From: an uncultured Helicobacteraceae bacterium
GTDB taxonomy: Bacteria; Campylobacterota; Campylobacteria; Campylobacterales; Sulfurimonadaceae
Direction: 5' to 3'
NCBI GenBank assembly: GCA_903903705.1
Contig: CAIUZU010000317.1
Coordinates: forward strand, 1 to 6,689
Length of the DNA stretch: 6,689 nt
Of this stretch, positions 1 through 6,689 are shown piece after piece. The notes beneath the pieces were generated by a model. It searched no databases and had not been told where the DNA came from. It was given only the letters and a program-made list of their open reading frames with translations. The first letter of the stretch is position 1; every line of letters starts with the position of its first letter. The translations under genes and the position numbers were made by a program.

Positions 1-2598
1 AAATGTTTTTGGGTTTGCCTCTTTAAACTCTCGTAACTCTTCTAAAAATGTAAGCTCTTCATCGATGGCGCTCTCCGTGTTCTCTTCAAAAAGTGTAACA
101 GAACCGACCTCTTCTGCTTTTGTGTAAATCTTGCTATCTTCGCCCAAAGAGTGATGAAAGGTTTGAAGTTTTATAAATGCTTTTTTTGAGAGTTCTATAA
201 GCTTTTCACTTTGTGCGGTAGGTTTAAAGTTGTAGATAAATATCTCATCATGCTTTGTGCCTATGCGGTTAATGCGCCCGATGCGTTGCATGAGTCTTGT
301 TGCGTTCCAAGGAATATCATAGTTATACACAATGTTACTTCGGTGCATGTTGACACCCTCGCTGAGCGTATCGGTTGAAATGATGGTGGTGAAATCATTT
401 TTTTTGTGCTCATAATTTGCATCAAAGTTTTCTCTTATAACATCTTTTAGATCCTTTCTATTTCCCCCATGCACTACCAATATTTTTTTGTCATTAATCG
501 ATTTTTCTAAGTAGAGTGCTGTTTGTTTGGACTCCGTAAAAACAACTATTTTTTCATTTTTGTTTGCTTGCAAAATCTCTTTAAATCTCTCTAATTTTGG
601 GTCATTTATAACACTTTCCCAAATATGTGAAAGATACTCCAAAAGCACCAAATCACTTTTGAGTTTTGGCAGATACTCTTTGCTAAACTCACTCGGAGCG
701 AACTCTAAAATTTTCTCATCTTCAAGCAGTTTTTCGATAATACGCTCTGCATCATCTTCATGTTCATCCAAAATATCAAAGAAATTTATCTTTGAATTTG
801 GCAGTAAAACTCTTCCATTTTCAAACATGGCTATAAACTTTTCAAGATTGTTTTTTTGCTTGTTTATGGTTGATTTAAAGGCATGAAATGAACTCTCTAG
901 CCTTTTAATGAGCATAGTTTGCATCATGACGGCTAAGTTTTGCGAACTCATCTCCAAAAAGCCCTCTTGCATGTTGCCAAATTTTTGCTGTGCCGCACGA
1001 GAGAGATTTGCAGCTGCTTTGTATCTTGCATAAGAGAGCTTTTCCGTCAAAATCTCAACCGATTCATAAAAGATTTTTGCCGTCTCATCATCTAAAAAGT
1101 ACTCAAGTTCTTCAACTTCGTTTATGCGGGGAATGGTTAAACCTTGCTCTTTTATATCTTCACTATATCTTTTGATGGTTTGGATGTCTGACCTTGTGCG
1201 ACGCACCATCACTTCTCTAAGTATGTTGTCACGCACTTTTGCCGATAGTGCTTTGAGCCGTGGCATGTCTATGCTTTTTGCATCTTTGTCATTTTTGATA
1301 AGCTCTTTATACTCTTTGTCAATTCCAGCAAAAAAGCTCTCCAAATTTGGAAACGAATCTATCGTGCTTTTTCTCTTGCTTTGAAAAAGGTAGAGTTGAT
1401 TTGCCAAATCTTGCGGCTTGTTGTTGAGTGGTGTAGCTGAGATAAGAATGATTTTTTTCTTATATCTGCTTCGTTCTTTACAAATTCTCTCTAATTCTTT
1501 ATAGCGTGAAGTAGCAAAATTTTTGAATTTATGAGATTCATCGATGATAACTGTTTCGTACTCAGAGGTATCTTTTATTTTTTCAAGTTCACCGTAAGAA
1601 TAAAATTTAAAGTGACGAATTGAACCTATTTTAAATTTCTGAAATGTTTCTTCCCACTCTTTGCGGATGGATGGCGGAGCGATGATAAGCACATGCCCTT
1701 TTGTGCTAAAGAGAAGTTTTTTTACCACCATCGCACATGTAACGGTTTTTCCCAAACCAACTACATCAGAGAGAAAAAAACCACCGTGCTTTTTGATTTT
1801 TGCTAAACCCTCATTTACTGCATCTATCTGGTACGCAAGTTTTTTAAACCCTTTTGGCAAGTCATCAGCAACACTTGCGTTAAACTCCACTCTCTCCTCA
1901 AAATGCTCTATCAAAAACTTCAAATAAAGCTCATAGGGCGTTATCTCCCTTAAGTAACTCTCCTCTTTTATGGTCTCTATCTCGCCATGTGTTATCTCAA
2001 CCGCATTTACCCATAACTTCTCAAACTCAGCCAAACTAAAAGCTATCTCATCACTATCACGAAGCTCAACATTAAACTCATAGTTTGTACTTAAGCCGTT
2101 TTGGGTAAGATTTGAGCTTCCTGTAATCACTGAACCACGATAATCAAGCGTTCCATCATGATTTGGTTTTGCCTCTTCTCTTAGTATGTAGATTTTAGAA
2201 TGGATATTTTTATCTTGTGAAATTTTAAGTTCAAGTCTATTTTGCTCTAACATCTCTAGCAAAATTTCAACGCTCTCATCAACCTCTTTTGCATAATCCG
2301 CTTGTGCTAAAACCTTTTTTTGCTCCTCTTTGAAGCTTATTTTAAAACCCTCTCCATCAAAAAGATTTGGTTTTTTTCCTTTTGCTTTTGCCTCGGCTAT
2401 GATGTTGTCAAGATTTATACCGACAAGTATTTTTGCTTTTTTTATGTTTGAAAGATAGGGAGCAATTTTCACAAAGCCGCTAATCCTAAAATAACCTATC
2501 AAAAATTCCAAATATTCAACTCTATAATGAGATAAAATATCTTTAAGCCTATTTTCAAGTGTATTTGTACCTTGATTTGTAAAAAATTTTGAACTCAT
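1..2598 (-). CDS. PLD-like nuclease / SNF2-family helicase fusion, C-terminus cut by window edge
   Basis: This is a predicted cytoplasmic DNA-acting ATPase with a nuclease-like N-terminus. I read 866 codons without a stop, and the frame is still open at base 1, so the C-terminus is missing. Residues ~10-185 form a phospholipase-D-like domain with H133-x-K135, GSSNLT at 160-165 and an N172-x-E174-x-N176 motif. The SNF2 ATPase follows: Q-motif Y256-Q257, Walker A D278..GLGKT (281-285), motif Ia APPS with W315, DESH box 353-356, SATP 387-390, VRRTRSD near 465-471, motif IV IVVFTES 684-690, motif V STDTLSEGVN 741-750, and motif VI QRIGRINRIG 771-780. About 275 residues, mostly helix-like and charged, separate motifs III and IV. 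SNF2 proteins usually translocate on double-stranded DNA rather than unwind it. Proteins of this layout often occur beside DNA methyltransferases in restriction-like defence loci, but no such neighbour is visible here. The start is chosen from AGGAG seven bases upstream and the ATGA overlap with dnaE. Family assignment is firm; the biological role is inferred. Confidence 0.93.
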   Translation of the reverse strand, partial: MSSKFFTNQGTNTLENRLKDILSHYRVEYLEFLIGYFRISGFVKIAPYLSNIKKAKILVGINLDNIIAEAKAKGKKPNLFDGEGFKISFKEEQKKVLAQADYAKEVDESVEILLEMLEQNRLELKISQDKNIHSKIYILREEAKPNHDGTLDYRGSVITGSSNLTQNGLSTNYEFNVELRDSDEIAFSLAEFEKLWVNAVEITHGEIETIKEESYLREITPYELYLKFLIEHFEERVEFNASVADDLPKGFKKLAYQIDAVNEGLAKIKKHGGFFLSDVVGLGKTVTCAMVVKKLLFSTKGHVLIIAPPSIRKEWEETFQKFKIGSIRHFKFYSYGELEKIKDTSEYETVIIDESHKFKNFATSRYKELERICKERSRYKKKIILISATPLNNKPQDLANQLYLFQSKRKSTIDSFPNLESFFAGIDKEYKELIKNDKDAKSIDMPRLKALSAKVRDNILREVMVRRTRSDIQTIKRYSEDIKEQGLTIPRINEVEELEYFLDDETAKIFYESVEILTEKLSYARYKAAANLSRAAQQKFGNMQEGFLEMSSQNLAVMMQTMLIKRLESSFHAFKSTINKQKNNLEKFIAMFENGRVLLPNSKINFFDILDEHEDDAERIIEKLLEDEKILEFAPSEFSKEYLPKLKSDLVLLEYLSHIWESVINDPKLERFKEILQANKNEKIVVFTESKQTALYLEKSINDKKILVVHGGNRKDLKDVIRENFDANYEHKKNDFTTIISTDTLSEGVNMHRSNIVYNYDIPWNATRLMQRIGRINRIGTKHDEIFIYNFKPTAQSEKLIELSKKAFIKLQTFHHSLGEDSKIYTKAEEVGSVTLFEENTESAIDEELTFLEELREFKEANPKTF

Positions 2599-5500
2599 AC
2601 ATGCTCTCCTATACTATCTAAAATATCCACAAACTCATTCCCGTCAAGCGCGGTTATAAGTTTGCTATCTACCCTGATTGCTGAGTCGATGACTACATTT
2701 TGAAGTTTCGAGATAATGGTAAGTTTTAGTTCTCTGTTACCGGGGTTTTGACGGACGATTCTGTATAAATCTTCTAAAACTCTCATGTCAGTATCTAGTT
2801 TTATTGCAAGATTTATCGGCTCTTGCGGCGCTTGCTCGATCTCTCTTACTTCTTTTTTCGTCTTTTGAGTCTCTTTTTTTGCTTCTTTAAGCGTCATAAT
2901 CTTGCTCACACTCATTCTCGTAAACATATCCGTATGAGTTATTTTTGCTTTGATGGCTATCGGCTCTTGCAGGTTCATTTGACTTAGTTCTTCAAGCTTG
3001 TCGCTAAAAAGCATAACCTCAATGTTTCCGTGAAAATCCATAAGGCTTACAATACCAAACTGGTTTCCTTTTTTGGATGTTTTTTTGGTTATCTCTTCCA
3101 CTTTTCCTATGAAAATAGCGTATGAGCCGTCTTTGACGCTCTCTATCTCAGAAGAAAGCGTATAGTCCAGTTCATCAAGTTTTTCTCTGTACTCATCAAG
3201 CGGATGACCCGAGATATAAAAACCTATGGTCTCTTTTTCAAACTCCAAAATCTCTTTTAACTCATATTCATCTGAGTTTGTCAGTTTTAACTCAACGCTT
3301 GTAATTTCCGTGTCATCTCCAAAAAGGCTTCCTATGGCATTTTTTTTCGCATTTGAGGCATCTTTTGCGGTATCTACAATCTTTTCTATTTGGTCTAAGA
3401 GTGCCTTTCTAGAAAATCCAAATCTGTCAAAACCGCCGGCTTTTATAATAGACTCAACAACTCTCTTATTTACTTTTGACGGCTCTATTCTGTTTACGAA
3501 ATCCTGCAGTGAACTAAAATCACCGCCCTCTTTTCTTGTCTCCAAAATGGAGTAAACAGCCGCTTCTCCTACTCCTTTAATCGCACCAAGCCCAAAAAGG
3601 ACAATCTCTCTGCCCTCTTTTGTTATTGCGGAAAACTCCAACCAAGAGTCGCAGATATCAGGAGGAGAGAGTTCAATACCCATTCTTTTTGTCTCGTCGA
3701 TGTAGCGAACGACCTTGTCCGTGTTGTCTTTATCTGATGTTAAAAGTGCCGCCATAAACTCATTTGGATAGTAAGTTTTTAGCCATGCCGTCTGGAATGT
3801 AATCATCGCATAAGCAGCTGAGTGGGATTTGTTAAAACCGTATCCTGCGAACTTCTCGATTATATCAAAGAGTTTTGATGCTTCGGCATAGTCAAGCCCC
3901 TGTTTTTGTGCTCCTCTTGCAAACTCGTCGTTATAAACGGACATATCTTTTTTCTTACCCATCGAACGGCGGATAATGTCAGAGTACCCAAGAGAAAAAC
4001 CGCCTACAGTCTGAACTATCTGCATAACCTGTTCTTGATAAACGATGACTCCGTAAGTATTTTTAAGTATCGGCTCCATAGTATCAAAAGTGTACTCTAT
4101 CTTCTCTCTGCCGTGCTTTCTCTCTATAAAGCTGTCAAGCATTCCAGATTCCATCGGTCCGGGGCGGTAGAGTGCCAAAACCGCGATTAAGTCCTCAAAA
4201 CTATCGGGTTTTAAGCGTTTGTTCAAATCTTGCATACCAGAACTCTCTATTTGAAACATTCCAACCGTGTTTCCGCTGCGAATAACATCGTAAACTTTTT
4301 CATCATTCTCATCTATCTCATGCCATTTAACTTCTTTGTTATATCGAAGTTTGATAAGTTTTATAGCATTATCAATAACATCAAGAGTTTTTAAACCCAA
4401 GAAGTCAAACTTTATCAGATCTACATCTTCAAGATAGTTAAGTGAGTATTGCGTTACAAAAACATCCTCACCTGAGGGTTTATAGATGGGTGTTTTTTTC
4501 CAAAGTTCTTCATTGGAGATAACGACTCCGGCTGCATGGATGCCTGAATTTCGCTTTAGTCCCTCAAGTCTTTTTGCAAACTCCCAAACTCTTGCGGCGT
4601 TTGTATCGCTATCTATGAGTTCTTGAAGTTTTGGTTCTTTTTGAAAAGCTCCTGCTATAAATTCACCGTTTTTCGTTTTCCCGTTTAGAGTGATTCCAAG
4701 CTCATCAGGGATAAGTTTTGCCATTTTATCGGCTTGAGAGAGCGGCATGTCAAGAACACGGGCGACATCACGAATAACCCCTTTTGCCAAAAGCGAACCG
4801 AAAGTTATGATTTGCGCAACTTGATTTCGACCATATTTTTTTACGACATAATCTATGACTTCACCACGGCGAGCCTGCATAAAGTCCATGTCGATATCAG
4901 GCATACTGATACGTTCAGGATTTAAAAATCTCTCAAAAAGTAAATCGTACTTCATCGGGTCGATATCCGTAATCTCCAAAGAGTAAGCAACCAGACTCCC
5001 AGCGGCACTTCCACGCCCCGGTCCTACAGCTATGCCCATCTCTTTTGCGACTTTAACGAAATCCCAAACGATTAACATATAACCGGGAAATTTCATAGAG
5101 TTGATTACATTCATCTCAAATTTCAGTCTGTCTCTATACTCTTCATGCTTCTCAAGCGGTACATGCTTGAGTCTCTCCTCTAAACCCAGCTCACAACGAT
5201 ATATAAAATACTCTGCATCATTTTTATCTATAGCACTCTTCCAAGCTCTTTTTTGTTCTTTTGAAGCATCGTTGCTTAAAGGTTCATCATCAATATTGTC
5301 AATCTCTAAGCCGTCCCTTTTAGCATACTCTGGCGTAAATTTAAAGTTTGGAGGAATCGGGTCACCGAGTTTGAGTTCTAAATTACACTTATCAACTATC
5401 TCTTGCGTATGCATGATGGCTTCTGGGATATCCGCAAAGAGTCTTGCCATCTGCTCTGGGCTTTTTAGGTAAAACTCATGAACGGAGTGACGCATTCTCT

Positions 5501-6227
5501 TTGGGTCATCATAGAGTTTATTCATACCGATACACATAAAAGCCTCATGATACTGTGCATCATCATGGAATGTGTAGTGAGTGTCGTTTGTAGCGACTAT
5601 TTTTATGTCTAGCTCTTTGGAAAGTTTAAGAACCTGCTCATCAATGAAAAGCTGGTCGCCTATGCCGTGACGCATAAGTTCTAAGTAAAAATCATCCCCG
5701 AAAATCTCTTTGTACTCTAACGCAACGGCTTTTGCACCCTCATATCCTAGTGCGCCGTTTTTTATATTTCTCTCATTTACCGTATTTAAATGCCAACTAA
5801 CCTCGCCTTGAAGACATGCAGAAGTACAAACAAGTCCCTCGCTATGCTCACGAAGCTCTTGTTTATTTATACGGGGATAGTAGTAAAAACCCTCTATAAA
5901 AGCTTTAGAAGAGAGATACATAAGGTTTTCATAACCTTTTTGGTTTTTTGCATATAAACAGATATGAAATCTCTGTTTAGTACTCTTATCATCAATAGCT
6001 TCACCGTTATGGATATAGCCCTCAATCCCTATAATAGGCTTTATACCGGCTTCTCTCATCTGCTTGTAAAAATCAATAGCACCAAACATATTACCATGAT
6101 CCGTCATGGCAACTGAAGTCATACCGAGCTTTTTAACCTGTTTTACAAGATTTGAGAGTTTATTTGCACCATCTAAGAGTGAATATTCCGTATGAAGATG
6201 AAGATGGGTAAATGGCTGAGCGCTCAT
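2595..6227 (-). CDS. dnaE: DNA polymerase III subunit alpha
   Basis: This is the catalytic subunit of the replicative polymerase, which extends DNA 5'-3' within the holoenzyme. It has 1210 residues, slightly longer than E. coli DnaE (1160). The N-terminal PHP domain (~1-280) carries H10/H12, D19, H44, E69, H88, C138, H187, D215 and H217. The palm has GPGRGSAAGS at 402-411 and PDIDMDF at 443-449, with D446 and D448 matching the catalytic DxD. D608 in the KFDFLGL motif is the third catalytic aspartate. Further polymerase motifs are YRPGPME, YQEQVMQI from 730, RRSMGKKK near 750 and GYGFNKSHSAAYA near 795-806. Next come GLGAIKGVGEAA (~877-890), a helix-hairpin-helix region (~905-937), a clamp-binding-like IGSLFG (965-970), an OB fold (~1035-1085), a charged Lys/Glu linker (~1115-1137) and a short C-terminal domain. 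No in-frame upstream start exists before a stop at 6260-6258, which supports the ATG at 6227. The downstream helicase gene overlaps its stop codon. Confidence 0.98.
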   Translation of the reverse strand: MSAQPFTHLHLHTEYSLLDGANKLSNLVKQVKKLGMTSVAMTDHGNMFGAIDFYKQMREAGIKPIIGIEGYIHNGEAIDDKSTKQRFHICLYAKNQKGYENLMYLSSKAFIEGFYYYPRINKQELREHSEGLVCTSACLQGEVSWHLNTVNERNIKNGALGYEGAKAVALEYKEIFGDDFYLELMRHGIGDQLFIDEQVLKLSKELDIKIVATNDTHYTFHDDAQYHEAFMCIGMNKLYDDPKRMRHSVHEFYLKSPEQMARLFADIPEAIMHTQEIVDKCNLELKLGDPIPPNFKFTPEYAKRDGLEIDNIDDEPLSNDASKEQKRAWKSAIDKNDAEYFIYRCELGLEERLKHVPLEKHEEYRDRLKFEMNVINSMKFPGYMLIVWDFVKVAKEMGIAVGPGRGSAAGSLVAYSLEITDIDPMKYDLLFERFLNPERISMPDIDMDFMQARRGEVIDYVVKKYGRNQVAQIITFGSLLAKGVIRDVARVLDMPLSQADKMAKLIPDELGITLNGKTKNGEFIAGAFQKEPKLQELIDSDTNAARVWEFAKRLEGLKRNSGIHAAGVVISNEELWKKTPIYKPSGEDVFVTQYSLNYLEDVDLIKFDFLGLKTLDVIDNAIKLIKLRYNKEVKWHEIDENDEKVYDVIRSGNTVGMFQIESSGMQDLNKRLKPDSFEDLIAVLALYRPGPMESGMLDSFIERKHGREKIEYTFDTMEPILKNTYGVIVYQEQVMQIVQTVGGFSLGYSDIIRRSMGKKKDMSVYNDEFARGAQKQGLDYAEASKLFDIIEKFAGYGFNKSHSAAYAMITFQTAWLKTYYPNEFMAALLTSDKDNTDKVVRYIDETKRMGIELSPPDICDSWLEFSAITKEGREIVLFGLGAIKGVGEAAVYSILETRKEGGDFSSLQDFVNRIEPSKVNKRVVESIIKAGGFDRFGFSRKALLDQIEKIVDTAKDASNAKKNAIGSLFGDDTEITSVELKLTNSDEYELKEILEFEKETIGFYISGHPLDEYREKLDELDYTLSSEIESVKDGSYAIFIGKVEEITKKTSKKGNQFGIVSLMDFHGNIEVMLFSDKLEELSQMNLQEPIAIKAKITHTDMFTRMSVSKIMTLKEAKKETQKTKKEVREIEQAPQEPINLAIKLDTDMRVLEDLYRIVRQNPGNRELKLTIISKLQNVVIDSAIRVDSKLITALDGNEFVDILDSIGEHV
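2604..2610 (-). promoter_or_regulatory. Strong ribosome binding site of the PLD-SNF2 gene, inside the dnaE 3' end
   Basis: On the minus strand AGGAGAG lies at 2610-2604. The AGGAG core is seven bases before the ATG at 2598-2596, close to the ideal Shine-Dalgarno layout. The site overlaps the last dnaE codons (for Gly-Glu-His). The dnaE stop TGA (2597-2595) and the helicase ATG share bases in an ATGA junction. This fixes the helicase start and suggests translational coupling, with terminating dnaE ribosomes able to re-initiate. Confidence 0.8.
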
Positions 6228-6238
6228 AGTATATGCAA

Positions 6239-6243
6239 CCCTT
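6239..6243 (-). promoter_or_regulatory. Likely dnaE ribosome binding site, loosely spaced
   Basis: Minus-strand AAGGG at 6243-6239 follows an A-run and lies 11 bases before the dnaE ATG at 6227. It is a weaker and more distant match than the AGGAG of the downstream helicase gene. No better Shine-Dalgarno is present in the leader, so this is the best available site. Confidence 0.5.
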
Positions 6244-6280
6244 TTTGGCTTTTGATTTTATCTGATTTATAATAGTTTGA

Positions 6281-6308
6281 ATTATAGTATGAATGGCTTT
6301 AATGTGAG
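6281..6308 (-). promoter_or_regulatory. Candidate sigma-70-type promoter for dnaE and the helicase gene
   Basis: The minus strand has a perfect -10 hexamer TATAAT at 6286-6281. A partial -35, CTCACA at 6308-6303 (four of six matches to TTGACA), sits 16 bases upstream. Transcription would start near 6274, giving a leader of about 47 bases. Weak -35 boxes beside a strong -10 are typical of housekeeping promoters in Campylobacterota. A second AT-rich -10-like stretch (TATTATAAA, 6274-6266) lies just downstream and could be an alternative. No other intergenic space is available to drive the two downstream genes. Confidence 0.55.
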
Positions 6309-6310
6309 GT

Positions 6311-6340
6311 AATAGCCGGATTTAAAAAAATCTAGCTATT
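6311..6340. repeat. 30-nt imperfect palindrome at the EAL gene end / upstream of the dnaE promoter
   Basis: The arms pair as six bases (AATAGC with GCTATT), a 2x2 mismatch (TA against CG), then five bases (GATTT with AAATC) around a four-base loop. Read on the minus strand it begins within the last two EAL sense codons and includes the TAG stop. It ends two bases before the candidate -35 box. No T-run follows it on either strand, so it is not a standard intrinsic terminator. It could be a weak terminator, an mRNA 3'-end stabiliser or a protein-binding operator. Confidence 0.5.
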
Positions 6341-6689
6341 TATCGTAAAATTGTTTTGCGGTCTTCCTATATGAAAGCCTTGAAGATAGTCTACACCCAT
6401 CTCTCTTAGGGTTTTTACTATCTCTTCATCTTCTACATACTCTGCAACGGTTTTGACATTAAGCTCTTTTGCAAGTGTTAAGATACTATGCACAAAAGCT
6501 TTGTCTTTTTTATCTTTATTGATATTTATAATAAACTCTCCATCAATTTTTAGATAATCAATCGGGAATTTTTTGATATAGTGAAACGACGAGAATCCAG
6601 AACCGAAATCGTCAATTGCGAACTTATATCCTGCCATTTTAAGATTCATCACAAATTTTTCTAAAACAGAGAAGTTTTTAACGGTTTCT
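6332..6689 (-). CDS. EAL-domain protein, likely c-di-GMP phosphodiesterase, N-terminus cut by window edge
   Basis: EAL domains hydrolyse cyclic di-GMP to linear pGpG with two metal ions and so lower this second messenger, which controls motility and surface attachment. Only the last 118 residues are visible, and the frame stays open to the window edge. A GTG-ATG pair at 6652-6647 lies inside the domain and is not a credible start. Numbering from the first visible residue, the fragment opens with E1-T2, the usual position of a metal-binding Glu. It then shows DDFGSGFSS (26-34), YLKID (45-49) with the catalytic-type Lys47, AEYVE (82-86) and QGFHIGRP (103-110). These are the conserved C-terminal half of an active-type EAL domain, including both aspartates, both glutamates and the glutamine. 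The EAL signature itself and any sensor, GGDEF or membrane segment lie outside the window. The protein ends soon after the domain. The gene precedes dnaE in the same orientation, but a 104-bp gap with its own promoter suggests separate transcription. Confidence 0.92.
   Translation of the reverse strand, partial: ETVKNFSVLEKFVMNLKMAGYKFAIDDFGSGFSSFHYIKKFPIDYLKIDGEFIININKDKKDKAFVHSILTLAKELNVKTVAEYVEDEEIVKTLREMGVDYLQGFHIGRPQNNFTINS

Noticed and set aside
527..1927. Several plus-strand open frames of 61-119 codons (527-886, 990-1175, 1124-1384, 1661-1927)
   Set aside because: They lie opposite the continuous minus-strand helicase frame with its recognised motifs, have Ser/Phe/Leu-rich compositions typical of antisense frames, and resemble no known protein.
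1..2598. Frameshift or pseudogene in the helicase gene
   Set aside because: Codon-by-codon reading from 2598 to 1 gave no stop codon, and all motifs from the PLD domain to motif VI are in one frame.
3226..5472. Plus-strand open frames of 63-123 codons opposite dnaE
   Set aside because: They are antisense shadows of a highly conserved gene, with no plausible ribosome binding site context or recognisable domain.
6311..6340. Intrinsic terminator of the EAL gene
   Set aside because: The stem is AT-rich and interrupted, its loop contains the T-run, and no T-tract follows the stem. It is kept only as a palindrome of unknown role.
6332..6652. A short stand-alone 106-residue EAL protein starting at GTG 6652
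   Set aside because: The frame stays open upstream and encodes the expected EAL-domain residues (ETV..F..LEKF). The true start is outside the window, and a start at 6652 would cut the domain in half.
1..6689. tRNA or rRNA genes, CRISPR arrays, insertion sequence ends or attachment sites
   Set aside because: Coding sequence covers nearly the whole window, and no regularly spaced repeats, terminal inverted repeats or structured RNA were seen by eye in the single 104-bp intergenic gap.

Overview
The window is AT-rich (clearly below 45% G+C by eye), gene-dense, and entirely coded on the minus strand. Three genes are read from right to left. The DnaE type, the AT-rich Lys/Glu/Ile-heavy proteins, the AGGAG-type ribosome binding site and the TATAAT-dominated promoter suggest a Campylobacterota (Epsilonproteobacteria) genome, perhaps Sulfurimonas-like. 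That assignment is a judgement from sequence character, not a database match.

Right edge (6332-6689): the C-terminal 118 residues of an EAL-domain protein, probably a cyclic-di-GMP phosphodiesterase, cut by the window end. A 104-bp intergenic stretch follows (6228-6331). It holds a 30-nt imperfect palindrome that overlaps the EAL stop codon and a good candidate promoter for the next gene.

Centre (2595-6227): a full-length dnaE, the catalytic alpha subunit of DNA polymerase III, 1210 residues. It has the three catalytic aspartates, the HhH and OB-fold modules, and an N-terminal PHP domain that appears to keep a complete set of metal ligands.

Left part (1-2598): an uninterrupted 866-codon reading frame, open at the left edge, encoding an N-terminal phospholipase-D-like nuclease domain fused to an SNF2/Swi2 helicase-type ATPase. 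I translated it codon by codon and found no stop. Its ATG overlaps the dnaE stop (ATGA) and has its own strong Shine-Dalgarno inside the dnaE 3' end, so the two genes are almost certainly co-transcribed and probably translationally coupled.

The main point of interest is this pairing. A core replicative polymerase is coupled to a nuclease-helicase of a type usually met in phage-defence and restriction-like loci, and the second gene looks more AT-rich than dnaE. This could be an accessory defence gene that has captured the expression of a housekeeping gene, or a DNA-processing factor that works with replication. The sequence alone does not decide between them. No RNA genes, CRISPR arrays, insertion sequences or plus-strand genes were found.
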